Of a stretch of DNA of 64,000 nucleotides, positions 18,644-26,605 are shown one piece after another. The translations under genes and the position numbers were made by a program. Location of the stretch: contig ASNI01000003.1 of assembly GCA_000404785.1 (NCBI GenBank), positions 1 through 64,000 of the forward strand. The letters are read 5' to 3'. Below the pieces are notes generated by a model. The model was not told the DNA's origin. It was given only the letters and a program-made list of their open reading frames with translations, and ran no database searches. How positions within the stretch are numbered: the first letter of the stretch is position 1; the number at the start of each line of letters is the position of its first letter. Source of the DNA: Cloacimonetes bacterium SCGC AAA252-N17. Lineage in GTDB: Bacteria > Cloacimonadota > Cloacimonadia > JGIOTU-2.

Positions 18644-21600
18644 GCTGTATCTTTTCCAAATATTCTTTTATCAAACGATGGTACTCTTCCGGATAATTTT
18701 CATTAATATACTTTAGAATATCCCGAACTTCCATGTTTGTAGTGTCAATAATGAGATTGTCCGGCACATCCCACTGCTGTTCATCGGGTGTTTCGGATTC
18801 TCTTTTCTTGCTGTAATCCCGCTCATGGATAGAGCGCTGAGCATCAAGCAGTCGGGAGAGGATTTTGTTCTGCTGGCGGATCACCTGCTCATCAATTATG
18901 CCCCGCTGAAGCTTCTCCACTACTTCTTTTAACTCATTCTTCAATCCCTCCATATTTCCAAGTAATTTTTCAGCTTCAGGATAATCCCGCAGCATTCGTT
19001 CAAAATTCTCCTTTATCTGCTGCTCGTTGCCTGCAATTCTGTCTATCATCCCTTGCTGCTGTGGTGTCAAGCCCTTGCCCTGTTGCAATTGGCCCATCAT
19101 TTGCTCAAGCATTGCCTGGGTAAGCATATTTATCGATTGCTGCCCCTGTGACATCTGCTGAAGCTGTTGTAAAAGCTGCTGCATACTTCCACCGGAGCCC
19201 TGCGGCTGCTTGCTCTTCGAGAGCAAAAGATCAATGATCATTAGATTCATTGCCTTAAATATTTCTTCTTTGTCTTTCTGAATATTGTAATGGCTGTTTT
19301 CAGAAATTTTTTCGAACATTCTTTCAAAGCTATTGAGTGCAATTGCAGAATGAGGAAAAAATTTTGGATCCATCATTAGAATGATCATGGGATTCTGAAA
19401 AAGCGTGTTGACCGAATTCTTGATGCCTTCGTACATGCTTATCTCTTCATCGAGAATATCATAGGTATTATAGGATTTATCAAGGAAACGCTCCTGTTTT
19501 TTGGAGAAGAAAAGCATCTCATTAAGGGTTTTCTTGAGCAATTTTTGAAACTCGGTCATGAGCGATGCCTGCATTTTCATCTGCGCCATGCATATTGAAT
19601 TCCTGAGTTCAGAAAAACCAACAAGTATATCACATTGCTTCTTTTTAACCTGCTTGTCATTAGATTTAAGCTGCTGTGTCGCCATTTGAAGCGCATTAGT
19701 CAGTTTATGCTGCGCTGCTTGTTTGAGACCTTTCTCGATCTCATTTGCGGCATTCTTTTCACTATTTTCTGCAAGCTCTTTTGCAAGTTCCTCTAACTCT
19801 TTTTTGAGCGATTCATATTTTTCATGAATATCTGACTGCGAAGGAGCAAGTTCACTCAATTGCTGATCTTGATCAATACGTTCAGAGGTTTGCTGGTTTA
19901 ACTGTTTTTGCAGTTTTTCCAGCTCTTCTGCCTGCTGCAACGCTTTTTGCAATTTCTGTTCAAGTTGAATACTCTTTAACAATTTTAAAGTTTGCTCGAG
20001 TTTTTTATTAAACTCCTCTTGTGAAAACTGGAAGTTATTCAGCGCATTTTTCATCTGATCGGGCGTGATCTTCTCTATCTGCTTTTGCAGTTCTTTCATT
20101 GCTTTTTCAAGCTCGGGAGATGAGATTTCCTTCATGATCTCATGGATCTGCTTCAATTTTTCTAAAGTTTCCTTTGCAACTGCTTTGTTTTTCTCGAGCT
20201 CATCAACAAACTTTTCATATTCTTTAGCTGCTTTTTCTGCCTTCTTAGCAAGCTCTTTTTGCTTCTTTATCACTTCCTTCAGATCTTCCTTCTGTTGCCA
20301 GTCCATCTCCTCATTTTTGAGAAATTTCCTTCTCAGTTCATCAAATTTTTCTTTGTTTTTTCGAGATTCTTCCAGCGATTCCCTCATATCATCCATATTC
20401 CCGGACTGCTGTTTTTGAATTTCTTCATAGAGCTCTTCGATCGAGGGAAATTTTAACAGGAAAATCTTTGTGTTAGAAGTATATGCTTCAGGAACAGTAC
20501 AGTTATCATAAACTTTCAAATAATAGAATATTACATCTCCAGGAAAGAGTTCCTGATCAGAAACATCGAAATTGTAACTTGCCGTGAGCGTGGTAATTCC
20601 GGTTGTGTCAATAACTGTTTTTGAGATGTATTCACCATCATTTTTCTTGTAGAGAATTTCAATTTTTTGGATACCAAAATCATCTGAAGCGGTAAAATCA
20701 ATACGTTCCTGCATGTTTTGAGCAAGGATCTTGTCCCGTGCAGGCAGGATGATCTCAATTTTTGGTGGAAGATCCTCTTCAGCAAATATAGTCCGTTCAA
20801 AAATGTTATTAGTATTTCCAAGAATATCTTTCAAATAAAAATGGTAACTTCCACTTTTCTCAACCGTAAATCCTGTCCTGTAAGTGAAATCCCCTATCTT
20901 CTCAAGTTCGTTTGTGGTGCCGTCAAAAAAGATGATCCTGTATTCAGTGAGCTCATTATTTACCGTGAGTTCTTCAATAATGTAAGTCCCCTTGATCGCA
21001 ATGATCTTACCCGAGATGTCATTTTCAGTCCGATTTTTTAGTTGAGTATACGCAGGATAGAAGTAGCTTATCTGCAAATTCTTTATGATGGGTTTTTCCA
21101 GCACCAGCACCGTAAAAGTGTCCGACTGCGCAAATTTATTTGAGACCGCATAATGAAGACTGTCGGTGATATTATAGAGAACATGAGTGTTAGAGTTCAT
21201 CTTCACAGTTTTCCGGCGTCTCTGCTGCTCTACGTGAATGTCATAGGATAATTCCTGATAGAAATTTCTTACTTCAATTTGCAGATTGCTTCCTTTAAGG
21301 ATTGTTGTATTTCCCGTAGAAATTTTTATGAATGTGTCGTAATGCGGTGCAAATGCTGTGGGATGCAGGATCGTTTTTGCGGAGTTAGTAAGTAATACAG
21401 GATTTATGAGGAGTACAAGTATAAAAGCAACAGAAGAAAAAAGAATGGAATGAAAGCTTTTCTTCAGTTTTATTGCAGGAAAGATAACTGAAAACTTTAC
21501 CTCTGATGCTTGATTATTTGCATCATCAATTGCTTTTTCAAGAATTTCTTGTGAATAGTGAGCTATATCAGATTGTGTTTCAAATTCAAGAGCAGAAAGA

Positions 21601-21905
21601 ATTATCTCATTATTTTTTGTATCATATTCTGAGATTTTATAAGCTATTTGCTTTACAGATGGGATTGTGAAGAGAAATCTTATGATGAAAAATAGGATGA
21701 CAATTCCTGCAACGAGTTTCGCGATCAGAGACCATGTTGTGAGGGTATCATATTTCTCATAGGATAAAGTAAGAGGTTGAATGATAAATGAAAAAACCAG
21801 GAAAAGAAGTATAAGAATTGTAATCAGGTAAAGTGCATTCTCAAGCAGTGAATTGAGAACATATTTATTTCTGAAAGAGATTAAAACTTTTTTATATAAA
21901 TTCAT
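18630..21905 (-). CDS. Large membrane-anchored coiled-coil protein, DUF4175-like
   Basis: Protein of 1091 residues. Three hydrophobic segments (about 22-44, 61-84 and 154-175) anchor it; the following ~300 residues look like periplasmic Ig-like beta modules. Residues about 480-760 are heavily charged coiled coil rich in Glu, Lys and Gln. A Gln/Met-rich segment (GSMQQLLQQLQQMSQGQQ) precedes helical C-terminal sequence. This architecture matches DUF4175-type proteins of Gram-negative bacteria, whose role is not established. It overlaps the exported TPR protein gene by 14 nt. It probably spans or organises the envelope; family call moderately sure. Confidence 0.65.
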   Translation of the reverse strand: MNLYKKVLISFRNKYVLNSLLENALYLITILILLFLVFSFIIQPLTLSYEKYDTLTTWSLIAKLVAGIVILFFIIRFLFTIPSVKQIAYKISEYDTKNNEIILSALEFETQSDIAHYSQEILEKAIDDANNQASEVKFSVIFPAIKLKKSFHSILFSSVAFILVLLINPVLLTNSAKTILHPTAFAPHYDTFIKISTGNTTILKGSNLQIEVRNFYQELSYDIHVEQQRRRKTVKMNSNTHVLYNITDSLHYAVSNKFAQSDTFTVLVLEKPIIKNLQISYFYPAYTQLKNRTENDISGKIIAIKGTYIIEELTVNNELTEYRIIFFDGTTNELEKIGDFTYRTGFTVEKSGSYHFYLKDILGNTNNIFERTIFAEEDLPPKIEIILPARDKILAQNMQERIDFTASDDFGIQKIEILYKKNDGEYISKTVIDTTGITTLTASYNFDVSDQELFPGDVIFYYLKVYDNCTVPEAYTSNTKIFLLKFPSIEELYEEIQKQQSGNMDDMRESLEESRKNKEKFDELRRKFLKNEEMDWQQKEDLKEVIKKQKELAKKAEKAAKEYEKFVDELEKNKAVAKETLEKLKQIHEIMKEISSPELEKAMKELQKQIEKITPDQMKNALNNFQFSQEEFNKKLEQTLKLLKSIQLEQKLQKALQQAEELEKLQKQLNQQTSERIDQDQQLSELAPSQSDIHEKYESLKKELEELAKELAENSEKNAANEIEKGLKQAAQHKLTNALQMATQQLKSNDKQVKKKQCDILVGFSELRNSICMAQMKMQASLMTEFQKLLKKTLNEMLFFSKKQERFLDKSYNTYDILDEEISMYEGIKNSVNTLFQNPMIILMMDPKFFPHSAIALNSFERMFEKISENSHYNIQKDKEEIFKAMNLMIIDLLLSKSKQPQGSGGSMQQLLQQLQQMSQGQQSINMLTQAMLEQMMGQLQQGKGLTPQQQGMIDRIAGNEQQIKENFERMLRDYPEAEKLLGNMEGLKNELKEVVEKLQRGIIDEQVIRQQNKILSRLLDAQRSIHERDYSKKRESETPDEQQWDVPDNLIIDTTNMEVRDILKYINENYPEEYHRLIKEYLEKIQHENN

Positions 21906-21919
21906 TTATAATTCAAATA

Positions 21920-21995
21920 TGGAGCCACCAGCGGGATTTGAACCCACGACCTACTGATTACGAATCAGTTGCTCTGCCAACTGAGCTATGGTGGC
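21920..21995 (-). tRNA. tRNA-Thr (anticodon CGT)
   Basis: A full 76-nt cloverleaf. The acceptor stem GCCACCA pairs with TGGTGGC, discriminator T, and CCA is encoded. The D arm is GCTC-AGTTGGCAGA-GC. The anticodon arm ACTGA-TTCGTAA-TCAGT gives CGT, reading ACG (Thr). The T arm is GTGGG-TTCAAAT-CCCGC. It stands alone, 14 bases beyond the start of the coiled-coil protein gene. Confidence 0.97.
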
Positions 21996-22091
21996 TTATT
22001 AGCACGTAATTAACATTCTATACGTAAAGTAAGAGAAAAGCAAAGTGAGAGGTCGGATTGTCAAGTTTTGGGGAAATAAGAAACTCTCAAT

Positions 22092-22127
22092 TTCGACTCC
22101 TAAGGAACGAAGCGACAAGGAGTCGAG
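22092..22127. repeat. GACTCCT hairpin, copy 2
   Basis: TTCGACTCCT pairs with AGGAGTCGAG around TAAGGAACGAAGCGACA. Nearly the same sequence, in the same orientation, recurs 144 bp further on (copy 4). Confidence 0.75.
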
Positions 22128-22146
22128 GTTTGAAGTGAAACAATAC

Positions 22147-22176
22147 CTCGAATCCTCGCTGCGCTTAGGATTCGAA
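22147..22176. repeat. GACTCCT-like hairpin, copy 3 (variant arms)
   Basis: CGAATCCT (22149-22156) pairs with AGGATTCG (22167-22174) around CGCTGCGCTT. Both arms changed together (GACTCCT to GAATCCT with its complement), so pairing is kept. Confidence 0.65.
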
Positions 22177-22235
22177 GTAGATTTATTGAGGTGATAAAAT
22201 ATTGACACAATTTATATTAAAATTAATCAATCAAT

Positions 22236-22271
22236 TTCGACTCCTAAGAAGCGAAGCGACGAGGAGTCGAG
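22236..22271. repeat. GACTCCT hairpin, copy 4
   Basis: CGACTCCT (22238-22245) pairs with AGGAGTCG (22262-22269) around AAGAAGCGAAGCGACG. It lies just past the 3' end of the small exported helical protein gene (22298-22876, minus), where it could help end the transcript, although no T run follows. Confidence 0.75.
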
Positions 22272-22297
22272 GTTTAAATAAAAAGCCACTTCTAATC

Positions 22298-22876
22298 CTA
22301 CTTTGTTATAAAGTGCGTTCTCCTATATTCTTTATATCTTTTCCCAAACCAGGGACCTTCATCAAGAATTTGAAGGAAATATTCCCGATCTCCTTTTTCT
22401 TCAATAAGCTCACCGGCACCTTTTGCAAGGTCGTAATATTCTTTCCACCGATCATCATCATTCAATGCCAGAGCCCGTGCATACTCCTCATAAGCAAAGG
22501 CAAGATCAAAATCATCAAAGCCGAATTTCTCGGTAATTTTAAGACAGTTCTGGGCATGATGAAGAGCGGATTCCTTTCTTCCAAGAATTGTGTACACGTG
22601 GGCTACCATCCACTCTCCCCGCTGCATATTTATGGGCTGCCCAACGATCGACCAATGAAGAAGCGACGCATGAGCAAGATTGAGCATTGTTTCGTCTTCT
22701 TCATAGTTTCTTTCAGGCATATCAAGAAAATTCCAGGTTCTGTTAAAGAAATCCACTGCAAATATCTGATGCGACTGCTCAAGTGTAAATTCTTTGGGCT
22801 GTACCTCTTCAGCGTCATCTGCAAAAAGAGTATATGTGCTGAGTAGAATCAAGGAAAAAACTATTATTTTTTTCAT
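22298..22876 (-). CDS. Small exported helical-repeat protein
   Basis: The start at 22876 is chosen over an upstream ATG (22924) because GGAGATATA precedes it and a signal peptide follows directly (MKKIIVFSLILLSTYTLFA). The mature ~170 residues contain TPR-like helical pairs (LAHASLLHWSIVGQPINMQR, AHVYTILGRKESALHHAQNC, AFAYEEYARALALNDDDRW). Not recognised as a named family; probably a periplasmic binding or scaffold protein. It is a single gene pointing away from the divergent mrp gene. Confidence 0.7.
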   Translation of the reverse strand: MKKIIVFSLILLSTYTLFADDAEEVQPKEFTLEQSHQIFAVDFFNRTWNFLDMPERNYEEDETMLNLAHASLLHWSIVGQPINMQRGEWMVAHVYTILGRKESALHHAQNCLKITEKFGFDDFDLAFAYEEYARALALNDDDRWKEYYDLAKGAGELIEEKGDREYFLQILDEGPWFGKRYKEYRRTHFITK

Positions 22877-23028
22877 TATATCTCCAAGTTTAATTGCTGT
22901 ATATTTTCCTGAAATGAACTGCATACTGTCAATTTATCGGGCTTAAAGAAAAAATCTCACTTTTAATTTGACAATTCAATTTATTCCATACCTTGTATGT
23001 ATAAAATGATAAAAATCAGGAGACAGAA

Positions 23029-23850
23029 ATGACAGATATTCAGCAGGATCAGCAGGAGAAGAAAAAGGAACTCTATGAAAAAAATTTGAATAACATAAAA
23101 CGAACGATCGTGGTGATGAGCGGTAAAGGTGGCGTGGGTAAAAGCACTGTTAGTGTGAATCTTGCATATTCCTTAGCAGAAAAGGGAAACAAAGTTGGCA
23201 TTCTCGATGTTGATATTCACGGACCCTCTATAGTAAAAATGACCGGTATCGAAAATAAAAGATTGGTTCATCAGGAAGGGCACTCCCCAACTCCTGTGCC
23301 AGTCTCAGAAAACCTTTTAGTGCTTTCCATCGCATCATTACTTCAGGATCCGGACAGTCCGGTTATCTGGCGCGGACCTATGAAGATGAACCTCATAAAA
23401 CAGTTCATGGAAGATATTGAATGGCCCGAGCTGGATTATCTTATTGTTGACTGCCCTCCGGGAACTGGAGACGAACCTCTCAGCGTTATCCAAATCCTTA
23501 AGAAAATTTTCGGTGTGATCATTGTTTCCACACCACAAGAACTTGCCTATCTCGATGTACGGAAAGCTATTAATTTCGCAAAAAAATTGGAGATCCCCAT
23601 TCTCGGTATTGTTGAGAATATGACCGAGATCGTATGCCCTTACTGCGGACAGAGGATCGAGCTTTTCAAGGCAGGCAGCGGAGAAAAGGCATTAAAGGAT
23701 TTCAATATTGACCTCCTTGGAAGAATTCCCTTTGATGTGCAGGTCGTGCAATCCGGCGATACAGGCAAACCCTTTATTGGTGAAAATGCAGACACAGAAG
23801 CAGGAAAAATATTCAACGAGATCACTGATAAAATTTTAGAAAAATTATAA
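23029..23850 (+). CDS. Mrp/NBP35-type iron-sulfur carrier ATPase
   Basis: Protein of 273 residues. The deviant Walker A SGKGGVGKST is at 31-40, DVDIHGPS at 60-67, DCPPGTGD at 141-148, and the bridging-cluster motif VCPYCG (Cys203, Cys206) is present. Mrp/ApbC proteins bind a [4Fe-4S] cluster at a dimer interface and deliver it to target proteins. The N-terminal MIP18 (DUF59) domain of many Mrp proteins is missing; a free-standing one lies at 35464. Start: AGGAGACAGAA precedes the ATG. It opens the orange-protein-like gene region, although a terminator hairpin separates it from DUF134. Confidence 0.92.
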   Translation: MTDIQQDQQEKKKELYEKNLNNIKRTIVVMSGKGGVGKSTVSVNLAYSLAEKGNKVGILDVDIHGPSIVKMTGIENKRLVHQEGHSPTPVPVSENLLVLSIASLLQDPDSPVIWRGPMKMNLIKQFMEDIEWPELDYLIVDCPPGTGDEPLSVIQILKKIFGVIIVSTPQELAYLDVRKAINFAKKLEIPILGIVENMTEIVCPYCGQRIELFKAGSGEKALKDFNIDLLGRIPFDVQVVQSGDTGKPFIGENADTEAGKIFNEITDKILEKL

Positions 23851-23876
23851 ATCCTAAAAAACAAATACATAACTAA

Positions 23877-23909
23877 GACTCCTAAGCAACGCGAGGAGTC
23901 GTATTTTTT
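23877..23909 (+). terminator. Rho-independent terminator after mrp (GACTCCT hairpin, copy 5)
   Basis: GACTCCT (23877-23883) pairs with AGGAGTC (23894-23900), with further AGC/GC pairing inside, followed by GTA and a run of T. The same arms occur in the dispersed repeats, so a repeat copy appears to serve as terminator. Confidence 0.75.
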
Positions 23910-24012
23910 TTGTAATCACGAATTTATCCTGTTAAATAAAATCTCCGATTTTCCCGGAGGGATTTAACAGGGTTAACACGAATGAACACTCATAAAAAAA
24001 TTCACTCTTTAC

Positions 24013-24055
24013 TTGACAATCCTATTTGCCGTCTTAAGTTTTGAACATAAGTTCA
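24013..24055 (+). promoter_or_regulatory. Promoter and palindromic operator candidate upstream of DUF134
   Basis: TTGACA (24013-24018) and TAAGTT (24035-24040), spaced by 16 bp, could be -35 and -10. They are followed by the palindrome TGAAC-ATAA-GTTCA (24042-24055) over the expected transcript start, 15 bp before the DUF134 ATG. An autoregulatory site for the HTH-bearing DUF134 protein is a reasonable guess. Confidence 0.4.
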
Positions 24056-24070
24056 TAACAAGGAAATAAA

Positions 24071-24523
24071 ATGCCACGACCAAGAAAGATCAGACGCGTA
24101 AGCAAGCCACCAATTTGCAGTAGGTTCAAACCCGTTGGAATACCCGCACGCCTGCTGGAAAGGGTCGATCTTTCTGTTGACGAATACGAGGCGCTCCGTC
24201 TCGCTGATTATGAAGGATTCGAGCACAAAGAAGCTGCTGAAAAAATGGGAATATCACGTCCTACCTTCACCCGCCTTATTGATCAAGCACGAAAAAAGAT
24301 CGCATCAGGCATCATAGAAGGAAAAGAAATTTCTATCGAGGGCGGCGACTTCCAATTCATACAACATATAGTACGCTGCAGAAGCTGTGGTTCGCTTTCC
24401 AACTATTCACAACAAGCACCGGTAAAATGTCCCGAATGCAATGAAGCTGACCTGGAAAATCTTAATCAATATTATCAAAGAGGACGTGGTCGCGGTCGAG
24501 GACGATGGGGGCAGGGCAGATGA
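24071..24523 (+). CDS. DUF134-family HTH and zinc-ribbon protein
   Basis: Protein of 150 residues. It begins MPRPRKIRRVSKPP, typical of DUF134. Residues 34-78 form a sigma-70-region-4-like helix-turn-helix (SVDEYEALRLADYEGF... KMGISRPTFTRLIDQARKK). Residues 103-123 form a Cys4 ribbon (Cys103, 106, 120, 123). The tail is Gly/Arg repeats (RGRGRGRGRWGQGR). DUF134 is a likely DNA-binding protein often found next to NifX-like and DUF5320 genes in anaerobes. It probably regulates this cluster; the palindrome just upstream is the obvious candidate site. The Gly/Arg tail echoes three other proteins of the cluster. Confidence 0.92.
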   Translation: MPRPRKIRRVSKPPICSRFKPVGIPARLLERVDLSVDEYEALRLADYEGFEHKEAAEKMGISRPTFTRLIDQARKKIASGIIEGKEISIEGGDFQFIQHIVRCRSCGSLSNYSQQAPVKCPECNEADLENLNQYYQRGRGRGRGRWGQGR

Positions 24524-24562
24524 ATAAAATTTTAAATAAATCACAATACAAGGAGGCATACT

Positions 24563-24928
24563 ATGCCACGTGGAGACAGAACTGGTCCTAACGGAATGGG
24601 ACCTATGACCGGGCGAGCAGCTGGCTTTTGTTCCGGATACGACAGACCTGGCTACATGAATGCAGCAGGTGGAAGAGGTAACTTTGGACGCGGATTCGGA
24701 CGAGGATCCGGCTATGGACAAGGATTTGGTTATGGTCGCGGCTTCGGACGCGGAAGAGGATTTGGTGTAGATTTTGCACCCGCTTATCCTGTTGCATATG
24801 CACCATATCCCGCGTCTGCTCAAGCAGAGAATGAAAAAGATTATCTTGAGAACGAACTGAATATGATGAAAGAAAATATGAAGCATCTTGAAACTCGACT
24901 CAAAGAAATCAAAGCTGCAGAGAAATAG
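24563..24928 (+). CDS. DUF5320-family Gly/Arg-rich protein
   Basis: Protein of 121 residues. It starts with the family signature MPRGDRTGPNGMGPMTGR. A Gly/Phe/Arg/Tyr-rich stretch (about 35-70, units like GRGFGRG and GYGRGFG), a Pro/Tyr/Ala segment and a C-terminal coiled coil (LENELNMMKENMKHLETRLKEI) follow. The role of the family is unknown; its genes are habitually found with NifX-like proteins and Mrp ATPases. The ATG follows AAGGAGGCATACT, a strong ribosome site. The low-complexity part looks suited to multivalent binding or condensate formation (inference). Confidence 0.85.
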   Translation: MPRGDRTGPNGMGPMTGRAAGFCSGYDRPGYMNAAGGRGNFGRGFGRGSGYGQGFGYGRGFGRGRGFGVDFAPAYPVAYAPYPASAQAENEKDYLENELNMMKENMKHLETRLKEIKAAEK

Positions 24929-25033
24929 TAACCTTATCAGCTATTCATTCCACAAAGGACTCAGAGTTCATGGAGAAAGTTTATATGACTCTGTGCTCTC
25001 TGACTCCTCTGTGGTAATAACTTAGGAGTTTTT

Positions 25034-25330
25034 ATGCCAAGAAGAGACGGTACAGGTCCGGAAGGTCGTGGTCCCGGAACAGGTCGAAGAAACGGTAGTT
25101 GCTTTGGTGCTTTCACAAAGAAAGATGGAAGCATCTCTGTATGGCGCACACTTGTCATACCTGCTATCGGTGCGATCATAAATGACCTTCGTAAACCAGA
25201 CAGCATTTCACGAAAAACCGTGAATGCAATTGTAAATAAAGTGAAAACAAAACAGATCACAGATAAGAGAAAACCATCTGCGGAAGTAGAAGGCACTTAT
25301 TCAGTGATCGATACTGAAAAAGGAGAATAA
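25034..25330 (+). CDS. DUF5320-like protein with a different C-terminal domain
   Basis: Protein of 98 residues. It shares only the N-terminal signature MPRRDGTGPEGRGPGTGRRN with the preceding DUF5320 protein. The rest is not Gly-rich: a hydrophobic stretch (RTLVIPAIGAIINDL) and a basic helical tail. This suggests that the MPRRDGTGP signature is a tag placed on different bodies in this cluster. It ends 1 nt before the ribbon protein start. Function unknown. Confidence 0.7.
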   Translation: MPRRDGTGPEGRGPGTGRRNGSCFGAFTKKDGSISVWRTLVIPAIGAIINDLRKPDSISRKTVNAIVNKVKTKQITDKRKPSAEVEGTYSVIDTEKGE

Positions 25331-25331
25331 C

Positions 25332-25526
25332 ATGCCAAGAGGAAACGGTCAAGGCAGAGGTGTGGGTGGAGGACAAGGACAGGGTCGCGGACAAGGTGGC
25401 AATTTCCCGGGTCCCGGCGGTTACTGCGTATGTCCTTCTTGCGGGTACAAAGAAACCCATGTGCAAGGTGTTCCCTGCATGAACAAAACCTGCCCCAAAT
25501 GCGGCGCAAAAATGGCACGAGAATAA
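25332..25526 (+). CDS. Six-cysteine ribbon protein with Gly-rich N-terminus
   Basis: Protein of 64 residues. A Gly/Gln/Arg-rich leader (1-30) is followed by a compact Cys-rich domain: Cys32-x-Cys34-x2-Cys37-x11-Cys49-x4-Cys54-x2-Cys57. The layout suggests a zinc or iron-sulfur ribbon. The same domain with identical cysteine spacing forms the C-terminus of the ferredoxin at 33480. The function is not known; a small metal- or cluster-binding partner of the neighbouring NifX and Mrp proteins is the simplest reading. Confidence 0.75.
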   Translation: MPRGNGQGRGVGGGQGQGRGQGGNFPGPGGYCVCPSCGYKETHVQGVPCMNKTCPKCGAKMARE

Positions 25527-25551
25527 AAAATAAAATACATTAGGAGATCTG

Positions 25552-25917
25552 ATGCGGATAGTAATTTCTACAGAAAATGGAAACGTAGCTCAACATTTCG
25601 GACGATGTCCTGAATTTACACTTGTAGATATCGAAAACGGAGTTTTAGAAAAAAAAGAAATCGTCCAGAATCCCGGACATGCGCCAGGTGTACTTCCAAA
25701 ATATTTCAATCAATTAGGGTGTAAGATCATCATAGCAGGTGGTATGGGTAACAGAGCACAGGAGCTATTCAGGACCTATGACATGGACTGGATAATCGGT
25801 GTGCAGGGTGATGTTGACTCTATCATAGATGACTATATTGAAGGCACAATCACAGCAGGCGACAGCATGTGCGAACACGGCGAAGGAAAGGGACCCGGAA
25901 CCAAAAAGTGGGATTAA
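25552..25917 (+). CDS. NifX/NifB-like (dinitrogenase Fe-Mo cofactor family) protein 1
   Basis: Protein of 121 residues of the Nitro_FeMo-Co fold. Typical features: MRIVISTENGNVAQHFGRCPEF at the start, then IIIAGGMGNRAQELF and IIGVQGDVDSIIDDYIEGTI. The family includes NifX, NafY and the orange protein (ORP), which carry Mo-Fe or Mo-Cu sulfide clusters. There are no nif structural genes here, so nitrogen fixation is not implied. The tail with CEHGEGKGPG may bind metal. AGGAGATCTG precedes the ATG. Confidence 0.88.
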   Translation: MRIVISTENGNVAQHFGRCPEFTLVDIENGVLEKKEIVQNPGHAPGVLPKYFNQLGCKIIIAGGMGNRAQELFRTYDMDWIIGVQGDVDSIIDDYIEGTITAGDSMCEHGEGKGPGTKKWD

Positions 25918-25934
25918 CATTATTTTTAATACTT

Positions 25935-26576
25935 ATGAAAATTACTATTATTTTTGATAATACTGCCTACGATCCTGACCTTCAACCTTCATGGGGATTC
26001 TCGGCACTCATTGAGATCAATGAGAAAAAAATCCTCTTTGATACCGGCGACAATGGCGATATCCTGATGTCAAATATGAAAAAACTTGGTATCGATCCTA
26101 TTGACATTGATGCTGTTTTCATCTCTCATAATCACTACGATCACATCGGTGGATTGTCCTCATTCCTCTCTGAAAATAATGATGTAACACTTTATATCCC
26201 ACCCTCTCTTCGAGGAATTCATAACGTGAAAGAACGTATCTATGTTGATAAACCGGCAGAGCTGTATGAAAATATATATTCCACTGGTGAGCTTGCCAAT
26301 GTCGAACAATCCTTGGTCGTAAAGACTGAAAAAGGATTGGTCATCATTGTTGGGTGCAGTCATTCGGGAGTGGAACAAATCTTGGAAACAGCGCGACAAT
26401 TCGGCGAACCCTATGCACTCATCGGTGGGCTTCATGGTTTCAAAAAATATTCTGTACTCGAACCGCTTACATTTGTGTGCCCTACCCATTGCACCGAGTA
26501 CATCAAAGAGATAAAAAAGCGTTATCCTGAAAAATATATCGAAGGCGGAGTAGGAAAAGTAATCGAAATTGAATAA
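25935..26576 (+). CDS. Metallo-beta-lactamase-fold hydrolase
   Basis: Protein of 214 residues; the ATG at 25935 is chosen because the longer frame begins inside the NifX gene. The metal-site motif SHNHYDH lies at 64-70 (His65, His67, Asp69, His70), with later GCSHSG and GGLHG histidines. It resembles the MBL proteins that accompany NifX-like genes in anaerobes and those annotated as dihydropterin-ribofuranosyl-aminobenzene phosphate synthase-like. The actual reaction is unknown. It lies 17 nt after NifX 1 and is probably cotranscribed. Confidence 0.85.
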   Translation: MKITIIFDNTAYDPDLQPSWGFSALIEINEKKILFDTGDNGDILMSNMKKLGIDPIDIDAVFISHNHYDHIGGLSSFLSENNDVTLYIPPSLRGIHNVKERIYVDKPAELYENIYSTGELANVEQSLVVKTEKGLVIIVGCSHSGVEQILETARQFGEPYALIGGLHGFKKYSVLEPLTFVCPTHCTEYIKEIKKRYPEKYIEGGVGKVIEIE

Positions 26577-26605
26577 TAGAAAAATCTTTCAGAAAAGGAA
26601 TACCT

